From NCBI GenBank assembly GCA_028281025.1, contig JANQKR010000037.1, positions 124,001 through 188,000 on the forward strand: a stretch of DNA of 64,000 bases, given 5' to 3'. The notes under the pieces were generated by a model. It was given only the letters and a program-made list of their open reading frames with translations. It was not told the DNA's origin and ran no database searches. The stretch comes from Croceivirga sp. GTDB lineage: Bacteria; Bacteroidota; Bacteroidia; Flavobacteriales; Flavobacteriaceae. The translations under genes and the position numbers were made by a program. Below, one piece after another: positions 1-7,680 of the stretch. Position 1 is the first letter of the stretch. Each line of letters starts with the position of its first letter.

Positions 1-710
1 CATCTGTTTTAGGTAAGACTAATTGCAGCACCACCACTCTCGATTTTCAATACGGCCCACTGCTTTCTACAAATTGGGGACAAGGTGTTGGATATAATAA
101 CTCGGCCCCAGATTATGGTTGCACTGATTATATAAATGGAAGAACACCTACTGGTTGTGTTGCTACTGCTATGTCACAGATTATGAGATACTATGAACAC
201 CCGTCGAGCTACAACTGGTCTATAATGCCAAATAATATCGGGTCTAATGAAACATCACGGCTTATGAAAGATGCAGGTGATTCTGTTGGTATGAATTGGG
301 GTTGTAGTGGTTCTGGTGCACAGACCAGTAACGTACCAAATGCCTTAAAGTCAACATTTGGTTATAGTTCTGCAAACTATACGGACTTCAGTATCCCATA
401 TACAAAAACCGAGTTGAGTCTAGGATATCCGGTAATTTTGCGAGGTGGTGAAAGAGTAACCAAATGGCTCATTTTTAACGTATATGACAATGGACATGCC
501 TGGATATGTGACGGAATCAGGGAATATACAGTTCCTGTTCGTATTCAAGCAGGTCGCTGGGGCTATATAACGACTTGCCAGAATGCTTGGACGTACCATA
601 TGAACTGGGGTTGGAGCGGTTCGCACAACGGCTGGTACTCTAGTGGATGGCAAGTTGGTAATGATTCGTTCAGTTATGAGGCCGGAATGGTGTACAATAT
701 TAGAAGTTAA
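1..710 (+). CDS. C10-family (streptopain-like) cysteine protease, 5' truncated by window edge
   Basis: The reading frame is open from base 3 and the start lies outside the window. The family is papain-fold secreted proteases such as SpeB and the Bacteroides fragilis Bfp enzymes. The active-site cysteine sits in TGCVATAMSQIMRYYEHP (Cys codon 156-158), the usual GC-x-A-TA context. The catalytic histidine is in DNGHAWICDG (His codon 495-497), followed by the conserved MNWGWSGSHNGWY block that closes the fold. Both catalytic residues are present, so the visible part looks functional. Signal peptide and propeptide would lie upstream. No C-terminal sorting domain is seen. A lipoprotein gene follows after 13 bases, probably in the same transcript. 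Confidence 0.88.
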   Translation, partial: SVLGKTNCSTTTLDFQYGPLLSTNWGQGVGYNNSAPDYGCTDYINGRTPTGCVATAMSQIMRYYEHPSSYNWSIMPNNIGSNETSRLMKDAGDSVGMNWGCSGSGAQTSNVPNALKSTFGYSSANYTDFSIPYTKTELSLGYPVILRGGERVTKWLIFNVYDNGHAWICDGIREYTVPVRIQAGRWGYITTCQNAWTYHMNWGWSGSHNGWYSSGWQVGNDSFSYEAGMVYNIRS

Positions 711-723
711 AAAAGTAAATAAT

Positions 724-1212
724 ATGGTTAAGAAAATTTTTTATGCCTTAGTAGCTATGCCCTTAATCTTTGGATGTGACAACGATGAGGGAGATTGTTG
801 CAAGACCATCGAAGCAGTTATGTTTTTCGATGTAACGAACTCCGAAGATTTGGATTTGTTAGATCCAAATTCTGGAGGGATTGATACAAACCTAATAGAA
901 ATACTATATACTAATCAGGATGAAGAAATGGTTTTAGTAAACAATTCTCAACTTGATGGGTCAAAAGGATACGTAATAATTGAACCTGATGCTGCTGGTA
1001 ATCCATATAGAATCAAAGTCTTTCTTAATATAGACTATATTGAGAGCAATGTCTCATATACACATATAAAATGGTCGTCTGATAACATGGATGAAATAAA
1101 AACTGAATTCGACCTATCGAATAATAATATTATTGCAAAAAAGATATGGGTAAACGGCGAACTTAAATGGGAGAGCAGTAGTAGTGAGCTATTGATTAGC
1201 CTTGTGAAGTAG
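724..1212 (+). CDS. Hypothetical lipoprotein downstream of C10 protease
   Basis: This is a 162-residue protein starting at the ATG 13 bases after the protease stop. An upstream ATG at 643 would overlap the protease gene and hide the signal peptide, so 724 is preferred. The N-terminus is a lipoprotein signal with lipobox IFGC (Cys18) followed by acidic residues. The remainder is beta-rich and acidic, with a C-terminal block around IKTEFDLSNNNIIAKKIW. I recognise no domain. In B. fragilis, C10 proteases are paired with small inhibitors (Bfi proteins), so an inhibitor or chaperone role is a reasonable but unproven inference from position. Confidence 0.75.
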   Translation: MVKKIFYALVAMPLIFGCDNDEGDCCKTIEAVMFFDVTNSEDLDLLDPNSGGIDTNLIEILYTNQDEEMVLVNNSQLDGSKGYVIIEPDAAGNPYRIKVFLNIDYIESNVSYTHIKWSSDNMDEIKTEFDLSNNNIIAKKIWVNGELKWESSSSELLISLVK

Positions 1213-1395
1213 CAAAATTGTCTATACCAAAGAGGGTGTCAAAATCATTTTTAGAAGTCAAATAAAAATTTGGCGGTCTTTGTAAATAAGGACAAACCTT
1301 GCGGGTTAGGACTTACTAGCGATGTTTTACTACATCATTTTAGTGCTGCTTTTATAAGTATGTATTATTGGTAAAGAAGAATTCCTGGGTTTTTC

Positions 1396-1501
1396 CCGCT
1401 CCGCAGTACCCGCAAAAGGCGGACTGGGTACTGGGAAGGTATAACCGTTTTAAAAGTTTTGATAATGATGGGACAAAGCTGCTAAGCTACTTTGCAGTGG
1501 G
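1396..1501 (+). repeat. R1 intergenic repeat, copy A
   Basis: This is one of three copies of a ~107-bp element (others at 3545 and 5729). It opens with an 8-bp inverted repeat CAGTACCC/GGGTACTG around a GC-rich loop. The invariant core ATAACCGTTTTAAAAGTTTT follows, then a tail with AAGCTGCTAAGCTAC. It lies in the 397-bp gap 1213-1609, where I see no gene; an open frame across the copy (1368-1589) is made of repeat sequence. Only the hairpin suggests function. Confidence 0.8.
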
Positions 1502-1609
1502 TAGTAACTTTTTGCAAATTTCAAGGGCGAACTTCATTTTTTACTTTTCAGGAGTTTTATCTAAAGTGGCTTTAAACCGCTGGTTATAATCAATCCAATT
1601 TATGCTCAT

Positions 1610-2347
1610 TTATTGCAATAATTTTAATTCCGTTCCAGTCAAGAATTCTATTGCATTTATTGCCGCCTCTTTAGTTAGAATTCCTCCTAAGGCTAAGTCC
1701 ACAAATTTACCTTTGATTACTTCGCCCCAGTTTTTCTTATTTAGCTTCTTCGTAAGATTTTTTAAATCTTCAATTTCTTTGAAAATTATTTCTTGCCCAA
1801 AACCTTGTTTCATAAGCATCTCCTCGAGCTTATCTAGTTTCTCAAATACCTTTTCTTGGCCTTTATGAGAAAAGTAGTCTGTCTCTTTTTCGATTTGACT
1901 TTCCGACAAATACCAGTCAAAAAGTTCTTTGAATGGTTTTAAAAAATAAGAATTAAAACCATCTTGTTGCTCATTGTAATTATGACCTCGACTATACCAT
2001 TTCCATGGTAAATCTATGTAATGCGAAGTAACTTTATTCGGCTCATTAAATTTTTTATCGATTAGAAAGTAACCGAATGCCCCTTGTAAATCTGGTGTTA
2101 CCAGACTTTCTATAATTTCTTTTTTTGTTCTACTGGCTACTTGGTCATTTAATGGCTGAATCCTTTGGTATAGTTCCGAATAATCTTCAACTATTCTGTC
2201 AAGAACGTTTTTGGAAATGTCTTGACTATTTAGAAAATTCATCAGTTGAGTCAGCTTATTCTTCACATCATTATGTTTAGCATATTCCACGTCCAAAAAA
2301 TAGTCGTGTGTTTTACTTTCCAATTCGTGAATATTTAGTTGTCTCAT
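1610..2347 (-). CDS. Hypothetical protein of cassette-like context
   Basis: This 245-residue soluble protein is not a family I recognise. It is rich in charged helices, with a likely coiled coil around residues 160-205 (KVFEKLDKLEEML then EIEDLKNLTKKL) and a more hydrophobic C-terminal helix (VDLALGGILTKEAAINAIEF). No signal peptide or catalytic motif is obvious. The ATG lies directly after an attC-like inverted repeat (2351-2458) that separates it from the next gene upstream, the geometry of a gene cassette. The region is visibly more AT-rich than the core genes. A defence or stress role is possible given the neighbouring HEPN-like gene, but there is no direct evidence. Confidence 0.65.
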   Translation of the reverse strand: MRQLNIHELESKTHDYFLDVEYAKHNDVKNKLTQLMNFLNSQDISKNVLDRIVEDYSELYQRIQPLNDQVASRTKKEIIESLVTPDLQGAFGYFLIDKKFNEPNKVTSHYIDLPWKWYSRGHNYNEQQDGFNSYFLKPFKELFDWYLSESQIEKETDYFSHKGQEKVFEKLDKLEEMLMKQGFGQEIIFKEIEDLKNLTKKLNKKNWGEVIKGKFVDLALGGILTKEAAINAIEFLTGTELKLLQ

Positions 2348-2350
2348 TAT

Positions 2351-2458
2351 GTTACCTAACGGCTTCGGCTATGATTCCACAACGAAATCAGCCGTTGATT
2401 AATATTTTTATTTTGGTGTGGCACAAAACCACAATGAATTATAGGCATTGTTGGCAAC
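2351..2458 (-). repeat. attC-like imperfect inverted repeat between two cassette-like genes
   Basis: Read on the minus strand, the element begins GTTGCCAACAATG and ends CGTTAGGTAAC; the outer ends pair as GTTGCCAAC with GTTACCTAAC. Inside, CTATAATTC in the left arm is matched by the complement of CTATGATTC from the right arm. The stop codon of the upstream gene is 9 bases before it, and the next ATG follows 4 bases after it. This gene-stop/hairpin/ATG layout is how integron cassettes abut. No integrase is present, so recombination activity is an inference. Confidence 0.6.
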
Positions 2459-2464
2459 AGTTTT

Positions 2465-3082
2465 TTATCTGGGATTGTACTTTTCCGATAACTTTTTCAA
2501 TCGATGTTTTTCATATTCTACTAAATGTTCAATCATAAAGAATCTCTCTCTATCAAAAACTACATTGCGCATATCGAAATATACCTTAATTGTTCGAGAG
2601 GAAATATCTTGTATTATGTCCTCAATAAGTTTAATAACTTCTTTGGTATCTTCAAAGGAAGGTGACACATCTGGATCTAAGTCAATTTTATCGGTATGAC
2701 TGTAGACTTTATCTCTTAGTAAAAGAATTTTGGATGTAGTCTCATAAAGACTTTCTAATTTAAAACTCCAATCTCTTAATACCTTTTCTTCAATTTGAAA
2801 ATTGCCATAATGTTTTCCCTTTCCAAATTTGCTTATGAAGTTATTTATGTTATACTTATGGCTATTTTTTGATTTAGAAAGTAATTTTGATAGTTCAATT
2901 GCAGCGTTTCTCCATAACACATGTCTTATAAATCGAAGATGTTGGCTTTTATTTATATAATCAGCTTCTTCCTGCGAATTAGGTCTATGGAAATAATATG
3001 AGAATTCAATACATTCTCTGGACATGTGAAGAATGCCCCATATTTTGTTCAGGTTTTCATTTATTTTCTGCTTTTTAGTCAT
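2465..3082 (-). CDS. AbiU2/HEPN-like helical protein
   Basis: This is a 205-residue all-helical protein. The segment SKILLLRDKVYSHTDKIDLD resembles the RDK-(Y)-x-HTD motif typical of AbiU2-like and other HEPN-superfamily proteins, where the Arg and His can form an RNase site. An earlier block LRFIRHVLWRNAAIELSKLL also fits that family. AbiU2 was named for a phage abortive-infection system, but many relatives have no tested function. It lies upstream of a second orphan gene, from which it is separated by an attC-like repeat. The family call rests on motif resemblance only. Confidence 0.55.
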   Translation of the reverse strand: MTKKQKINENLNKIWGILHMSRECIEFSYYFHRPNSQEEADYINKSQHLRFIRHVLWRNAAIELSKLLSKSKNSHKYNINNFISKFGKGKHYGNFQIEEKVLRDWSFKLESLYETTSKILLLRDKVYSHTDKIDLDPDVSPSFEDTKEVIKLIEDIIQDISSRTIKVYFDMRNVVFDRERFFMIEHLVEYEKHRLKKLSEKYNPR

Positions 3083-3278
3083 TCAGAGAATTGTTGCAAA
3101 CTCGTATATAAGTATGTATCTACAAGTATTTCCTTAAAGATAAAAAACATCAAGGATAACCGTAAAAATGCAATGTCATACAAAATGGAAATACGGGCTT
3201 AAGGATATCCCAAATAAACGTATACCTGCATTTAATTTCACTGTCCAAAACCGTTAAATCAACCTGATTACCCGTGCG

Positions 3279-3542
3279 GCCCAAAACCTAAGTTAAACGC
3301 TCCAAGACTTTAAGTTCATCTTTCCAAGACATTAAGTTCATCTCTCTAAGACATTAAGTTCATCTTTCCAAGACATTAAGTTCATCTCTCCAAGACATTA
3401 AGTTCATCTTTTCAAGACATTAAGTTCATCTTTTCAAGACTTTAGGTTAAACTTTCCAAGACTTTAGGTTAAACTTTCCAAGACTTTAGGTTAAACTTTT
3501 CAAGACTTTAGGTTAAACTTTTCAGGACTTTAAGTTCATCTC
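3279..3542 (+). repeat. 22-bp tandem repeat array, 12 units
   Basis: Eleven clear units of exactly 22 bp run from 3301 to 3542, preceded by one degenerate unit (3279-3300). Each starts TCCAAGAC or TTCAAGAC. Two subtypes exist: six units (3301-3432) carry TTAAGTTCATCT, four (3433-3520) carry TTTAGGTTAAACTT, and the last reverts to the first type. Units are contiguous with no spacers and are not a multiple of three. Bases 3083-3278, before the array, show no gene or clear signal. R1 copy B begins 2 bases after the array. Confidence 0.95.
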
Positions 3543-3544
3543 CT

Positions 3545-3649
3545 CGCTTCGCAGTACCCGCCAAAGGCGGACTGGGTACTGGGAAGGCATAACCGTTTTA
3601 AAAGTTTTGATACTAATAGGGCAAAGCTGCTAAGCTAGTTCGTAGTGGG
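3545..3649 (+). repeat. R1 intergenic repeat, copy B
   Basis: This copy is nearly colinear with copy A: CAGTACCC/GGGTACTG inverted repeat with an inner GCC-AAA-GGC stem, the core AACCGTTTTAAAAGTTTTGA, and a tail with AAGCTGCTAAGCTAG. It lies between the 22-bp array and the DUF6134 gene. Confidence 0.85.
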
Positions 3650-3704
3650 TGTGATAAAAATGGGAGAACAAATTGTATATTTATTTTATGCAACCCCTAT
3701 TCAA

Positions 3705-4340
3705 ATGAAGTCCCACTCAAGTCTTACTATCGTAACTCAAACCTGTAGGAGCAAGCTATTGCTCTTGGTATTGATTTGCGCTCCGCAATTTTTCGGCTTT
3801 GGCCAGACCCTGGAATACGATGTTTTTGTCAATGGCCGTCCTTCCGGAAAGGCCACGGTTACTAAAACCTCAATATCCGATCAGGAGGTTAAGATCGAAT
3901 TGAAATCTTCATTGAAAGTACAACTTTTAGTATCCATACATATTGAGTTTGAAGGTTATGCCATATGTAAAGACCGTGTGTTGCAGAAAAGTGAAGTGAC
4001 CGTTCGTAACAATGGACATCTCCACTCAAAAACTACAACCTTACTTGAAAATGATGTTTACCGCATTATTAGAAATAAAAAAACCAAACCGTTTACGCAA
4101 GGGAACATCAATTTTACAGGCTATGACCTATACTACACGGTTCCTATCGGTAAGTCTTCGGTATATTCCCTTAGCAATGGTACAATGGACAGCATTGAAA
4201 AAACCGATTTGACCTCATTTGAATTGATAGATGCAAAAAACCGCAAAAGCCTATATCGATATAACGATAAGGGTATTGCCGAATACATCAAGATACCACA
4301 GAAACCATATGATATTGAATTTAAACTAAACAATAACTGA
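3705..4340 (+). CDS. DUF6134 family secreted protein
   Basis: This 211-residue protein is predicted periplasmic. The start at 3705 is chosen because it begins a signal peptide (hydrophobic core LLLLVLICAPQFFGFG). Earlier in-frame starts lie inside repeat R1. The mature part opens with LEYDVFVNGRPSGKATV, the pattern of DUF6134, a beta-rich flavobacterial family of unknown function. A later segment reads NFTGYDLYYTVPIGKSSVYS. The amino-acid permease follows after 22 bases, so the two may be co-transcribed. Nothing in the sequence indicates an enzymatic role. Confidence 0.75.
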   Translation: MKSHSSLTIVTQTCRSKLLLLVLICAPQFFGFGQTLEYDVFVNGRPSGKATVTKTSISDQEVKIELKSSLKVQLLVSIHIEFEGYAICKDRVLQKSEVTVRNNGHLHSKTTTLLENDVYRIIRNKKTKPFTQGNINFTGYDLYYTVPIGKSSVYSLSNGTMDSIEKTDLTSFELIDAKNRKSLYRYNDKGIAEYIKIPQKPYDIEFKLNNN

Positions 4341-4362
4341 TCCATATTGCTAATAAAAATGG

Positions 4363-5649
4363 ATGGACGATAAAAAAATTGGATTAAAGGAAGCCGTGTC
4401 CATCGGTATCGGCGGCATGGTTGGCGGCGGAATATTCGCAGTCCTTGGATTGGCCGTGGCACTGGCACAAGGGGGAACTCCAATTGCGTTTGTAATTGCC
4501 GGAATTATTGCGTTTTTGACATCATATTCATATGCCAAGCTTTCCCAAGCCTATCCGGATCGTGGAGGGACCGTTAAGTTCATGAACGTTGGGTTTGGCA
4601 TCGGTGTATTAAGTGGAGGACTCAACAACTTATTATGGATCAGTTATGTGATTATGCTCTCGCTCTATGCAAGTGCATTTGGTTCTTACGCTCAGAACCT
4701 GTTGCGCATTACAGGGGATAAGGCCATCGACACCCATATTTTCATGAGCGCCATAATCCTGTTGGCAACAGGCATCAACTATTATAGTATAAGGGTCGTG
4801 AGCAAAATTGAATCTTATGCGGTGATCATAAAACTGGTGATATTATTGGCCTTCGTTGCCGTTGGTATCTATGGACTGTTTGGAAACCAAAACCTACAGC
4901 AATTAACAGTTTCCAACTGGGAAGCTCCTTTAAAATTGGTGACCGGTGGGATGGTCATTTTTGTGGCCTACGAGGGTTTTGAACTCATCGCCAACGCTGC
5001 CCCGGATATTAGGAATCCGGAAAAGAACATTGCACGGTCCTATTTTATTTCAGTACTCTTTGTAATAGCCCTTTATGTCGCCATTGCCGTGATCGCTGTT
5101 GGATCTCTTCCCTTTGATGAAATTGCCAAAGCGCAGGATTATGTCCTGGCCGAAGCTGCCAAACCCTTATTGGGCAAGATAGGCTTTACCGTAATTACCT
5201 TAGCAGCACTTATCTCTACGTTTTCCGCCATTAATGCCTCTTTGTACGGGGGCAGTAGGGTAAGTTTTGAATTGGCCGAAGATGATGAACTTCCCCATGA
5301 GCTATCCAAATATTGTTGGAACCAACCCGTTGGATTGGCAATAACAGCCGTTCTCACCCTGATCGTTGCCAACACCTTGGATTTGGAAAGTATATCAACG
5401 GCAGGCAGTATTGGATTTTTATTGATTTTTGCCATGGTAAACTATGTAGCTTTCAAAAAGGCCTCCGATATTAAAGGAAAAAAGACAGTGGCCCTAATGG
5501 CGACTTTACTTTGTCTAATAGCTTTGGCTGCTTTGATCGTGCAACAGATGGAATCCAATTTAGTAGGGGCTTTGATTGCCATTGGAATCGTTATCACAAG
5601 TTTCCTGGTGGAGTTTATCTATAAAAGAACGGAACAAAGCAAGCCTTGA
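4363..5649 (+). CDS. APC-family amino acid permease
   Basis: This 428-residue integral membrane protein has about 12 predicted spans. The first helix carries the APC signature GIGGMVGGGIFAVLGLAVAL, and the sixth has FVAYEGFELIANAAPDIRNP, matching the substrate/ion site region of amino acid-polyamine-organocation transporters. Length is normal for the family. It would move amino acids across the inner membrane; the substrate cannot be read from sequence. The ATG at 4363 places the signature in the first membrane span. It follows the DUF6134 gene closely and is followed by the repeat-filled gap 5650-5990. Confidence 0.9.
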   Translation: MDDKKIGLKEAVSIGIGGMVGGGIFAVLGLAVALAQGGTPIAFVIAGIIAFLTSYSYAKLSQAYPDRGGTVKFMNVGFGIGVLSGGLNNLLWISYVIMLSLYASAFGSYAQNLLRITGDKAIDTHIFMSAIILLATGINYYSIRVVSKIESYAVIIKLVILLAFVAVGIYGLFGNQNLQQLTVSNWEAPLKLVTGGMVIFVAYEGFELIANAAPDIRNPEKNIARSYFISVLFVIALYVAIAVIAVGSLPFDEIAKAQDYVLAEAAKPLLGKIGFTVITLAALISTFSAINASLYGGSRVSFELAEDDELPHELSKYCWNQPVGLAITAVLTLIVANTLDLESISTAGSIGFLLIFAMVNYVAFKKASDIKGKKTVALMATLLCLIALAALIVQQMESNLVGALIAIGIVITSFLVEFIYKRTEQSKP

Positions 5650-5728
5650 CTTTATATGGGAAAAATTAAAAAGGGCCACTGCAAAATCCAATTTTAAAAA
5701 TACCTTCTGATAACCTATCTACGCTAAC

Positions 5729-5837
5729 CGCTCCACAGTACCCTCCAAAGACGGACAGGGTTGTACTGCTGCAGTATAACCGTTTTAAAAGTTTTGATAG
5801 CGATAGGGTGCAGTAGCCAAGCTACTTCGCGGTGGGA
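5729..5837 (+). repeat. R1 intergenic repeat, copy C (degenerate)
   Basis: The core TAACCGTTTTAAAAGTTTTG and the tail with CAAGCTACTTCGCGGTGGG are retained. The 5' inverted repeat has decayed: CAGTACCCT now faces AGGGTTGTACTG. It runs directly into repeat R2 (5838). It occupies much of the 340-bp gap 5650-5990, in which I see no gene. Confidence 0.78.
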
Positions 5838-5905
5838 CAAAATTCGTATTGGCCCTTATTTTATAAATTGCAAAAATACCGATAACAATGTATAAGTCGT
5901 TCATT
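5838..5905 (+). repeat. R2 direct repeat, copy 1
   Basis: This 68-bp sequence recurs at 7681-7748 with about three mismatches. It starts CAAAATTCGTATTGGCCC and ends TCGTTCATT. The two copies bracket the MntA/HepT and PheC-like genes. Its 3' part is the left arm of the attC-like element at 5881. Confidence 0.9.
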
Positions 5906-5950
5906 GTCAGTAAAAGCTGCCAACGCCGTTTATACGAGACCATTAGGGTC
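5881..5950 (+). repeat. attC-like short inverted repeat upstream of toxin-antitoxin pair
   Basis: The left arm GATAACAATGTATAAGTCG faces a right arm CGCCGTTTATACGAGACC; GTATAA (5890-5895) pairs with TTATAC (5930-5935). The right side ends CATTAGGGTC, similar to the GTTAGG-type end of the element at 2351. The antitoxin start is 41 bases downstream. Cassette-site identity is inferred from resemblance. Confidence 0.45.
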
Positions 5951-5990
5951 AATTTAAAGATGGTTTATTTTTAAAGTATTAATTTTAAGC

Positions 5991-6281
5991 GTGGACTCTA
6001 CTCGGGAAATAAAACAAAAACTCTCAAAGCTTAAGATACGTTTGAAAAAACGATATCCGATATCTTCCATGGCTCTATTTGGATCTTATGCTCGAAATGA
6101 GCAAACCGAGATAAGTGATATTGATATTATGGTTGAATTTGATGGTAGAATTGGAAGCAGATTCATTGATCTGGCCAATGAGCTTGAAAACGCTCTGGGA
6201 GTAAAGGTTGATCTAGTTTCAAAAAAAGGTATCAAAGACCACTATCTAAAAGCTATTCAATCTGAATTCATATATGTCTAG
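5991..6281 (+). CDS. mntA: MntA-type nucleotidyltransferase antitoxin
   Basis: This 96-residue minimal nucleotidyltransferase starts with GTG; no ATG precedes the conserved fold. The motif GSYARNEQTEISDID (G31-S32-x10-D43-x-D45) is the complete GSx10DxD catalytic signature. In characterised MntA/HepT systems this enzyme adds AMP residues to a tyrosine of the HEPN toxin and so neutralises it. The gene overlaps the toxin gene by 8 bases (ATGTCTAG), giving translational coupling with antitoxin first. It lies between two 68-bp direct repeats, suggesting a mobile cassette. Confidence 0.88.
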   Translation: MDSTREIKQKLSKLKIRLKKRYPISSMALFGSYARNEQTEISDIDIMVEFDGRIGSRFIDLANELENALGVKVDLVSKKGIKDHYLKAIQSEFIYV

Positions 6282-6609
6282 AAGGGACAATTCTTTGTTG
6301 ATTAAGGACATGCTTGAATCTGCTAATAAGATTATGTCCTACATTGAAGAAATGACTTTTGAAGATTTTGAAAAAGATGAAAAAACAGTCGATGCTGTCA
6401 TTAGAAATTTTGAAATCATTGGTGAAGCAGCCAACCGATTGGACGATACATACAAGTCCGACAATCCAGAAATAGAATGGGATAGAATGAGAGGTTTCAG
6501 AAACCGAATAATTCATGAATACTTTGGTATTGATTTGGAAATCGTTTGGCAAATTATAGAAGACGACCTCGAACTGCTTATCGAATCCTTAGCAGAAAAG
6601 CTGAAATAA
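6274..6609 (+). CDS. hepT: HepT-like HEPN ribonuclease toxin
   Basis: This 111-residue all-helical HEPN protein carries the intact motif RNRIIHEY: Arg76-x4-His81-x-Tyr83. In the family, Arg and His form the RNase centre and the Tyr is the residue AMPylated by MntA. A second family block, EIIGEAANRL, is also present. The toxin is second in the operon and its ATG lies inside the antitoxin's last codons. All key residues are intact, so the pair is probably active as a type VII toxin-antitoxin system. Confidence 0.88.
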   Translation: MSRRDNSLLIKDMLESANKIMSYIEEMTFEDFEKDEKTVDAVIRNFEIIGEAANRLDDTYKSDNPEIEWDRMRGFRNRIIHEYFGIDLEIVWQIIEDDLELLIESLAEKLK

Positions 6610-6838
6610 AAACTGGCGATACGTATTACTTGTTATCGCCTACCCTTCGACAAAGCCTGTATCGAGCTAGTCGAGATACTCAGGGCAGCGCTTCTGAAAA
6701 TCCGAGAGGATTTTCAGTTTGGTGGGTACCTGCCTGCTGGCAGGCGGGCTTGTAAAGGTAAGTGCTATTCCGATAGCCATCGGGACACGCAACTCCTCAT
6801 AGCCAAGACCGTCATCGGTAATTAGTAAAAGCATACAT
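6610..6838. repeat. Mosaic of short intergenic palindromes
   Basis: The 229-bp gap holds several palindromes. One is a 10-bp perfect inverted repeat CTGAAAATCC/GGATTTTCAG (6694-6717, loop GAGA). Another is CCTGCC/GGCAGG (6729-6744), and a third is CCGAT/ATCGG (6770-6783). Nearer the toxin stop, GGCGATA pairs with TATCGCC around 6616-6640. Palindromes of the CCTGCC-GGCAGG and CCGATAG-ATCGGG kinds recur in flavobacterial intergenic DNA. No gene is supported here. Confidence 0.65.
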
Positions 6839-7663
6839 ATGAATCACAATTTTAAACATTTGATAAGGCTATTTTTTATTGGTATACTATTTTGTTCATG
6901 TAGTACTCAGAAAATTGTACATGTAGATAATAAATTATCATTCAATTCCTTACTTGATAAAATAGTATCGAATGGTGTGCTAAGAGTAGGGACTACCGGT
7001 GATTATAAACCTTTTTCATATTACAAAAAGGAATCCACAGCATTGCAAGGAATGGATATTACCATGGCGAATGACCTTGCCAACAGCCTTGATGTAGAGG
7101 TGAAATTCGTTAGAACCAGTTGGCCAACATTAATCGACGATCTTCAGGACAATAAATTCGATATTGCGATGAGTGGTATCTCCATAAGACTCAACCGACA
7201 AAAATTTGGCTTTTATAGTATTCCTATAGTAGAAGGGGGTAAAATACCAATATGTAGGGATAATGATGCTGAAAGATTCAAATCGTTGGATTCAATAAAC
7301 CAAAAAGATGTTAGGGTGATTTTTAATCCTGGAGGAACGAATGAGGAATTCGCGAGGTCAAATTTCCCTAATGCAACATTGATTGAAAACGAAGATAACA
7401 TTTCAATATTCAGGAGAATCGTAGAAAAAGAGGCCGATGTAATGGTTACCGATCAAATCGAAGCACTTATTCAAGAGAAAATTCATCTGGAATTGGAGGC
7501 AGTCAATCTTGAAAAACCTTTTGCCTTTTTTGAAAAGGCATATTTAATGCCAAGGGATGTAGCTTGGAAATCATATGTTGATCAATGGTTGAATCTTCGT
7601 AAAAAACAAGGTGTGATTGATGCAGTCATTCAAGAAGAAATTAAAAAATCAATGAGTCAATAA
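6839..7663 (+). CDS. PheC-like periplasmic cyclohexadienyl dehydratase / solute-binding fold
   Basis: This 274-residue protein has a lipoprotein-like signal (FIGILFCSCSTQ) and a type II periplasmic-binding fold. LRVGTTGDYKPFSYY, then FNPGGTNEEFAR, then ADVMVTDQIEA and AYLMPRD match the Pseudomonas PheC pattern, an enzyme that converts prephenate or arogenate to phenylpyruvate or phenylalanine outside the cytoplasm. It could instead be an amino-acid-binding protein of the same fold, but the NPGGTNE block favours PheC. No transporter genes adjoin it. It sits alone between the toxin pair and R2 copy 2, so it may have arrived with the same mobile unit. Confidence 0.72.
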   Translation: MNHNFKHLIRLFFIGILFCSCSTQKIVHVDNKLSFNSLLDKIVSNGVLRVGTTGDYKPFSYYKKESTALQGMDITMANDLANSLDVEVKFVRTSWPTLIDDLQDNKFDIAMSGISIRLNRQKFGFYSIPIVEGGKIPICRDNDAERFKSLDSINQKDVRVIFNPGGTNEEFARSNFPNATLIENEDNISIFRRIVEKEADVMVTDQIEALIQEKIHLELEAVNLEKPFAFFEKAYLMPRDVAWKSYVDQWLNLRKKQGVIDAVIQEEIKKSMSQ

Positions 7664-7680
7664 TCAGCACTTGTTCTTAA

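Noticed and set aside
1368..1589. 73-residue open frame on the plus strand
   Set aside because: It is formed by repeat R1 read through and has no coding character; other R1 copies break the frame.
1213..1609. tRNA or small RNA gene
   Set aside because: The gap contains R1 and AT-rich sequence but no cloverleaf or other convincing RNA fold.
3279..3542. CRISPR array
   Set aside because: Units are 22 bp and contiguous with no unique spacers, and no cas gene lies nearby.
6546..6755. 69-residue open frame after hepT
   Set aside because: Its sequence comes from common flavobacterial intergenic palindromes and overlaps the end of hepT.
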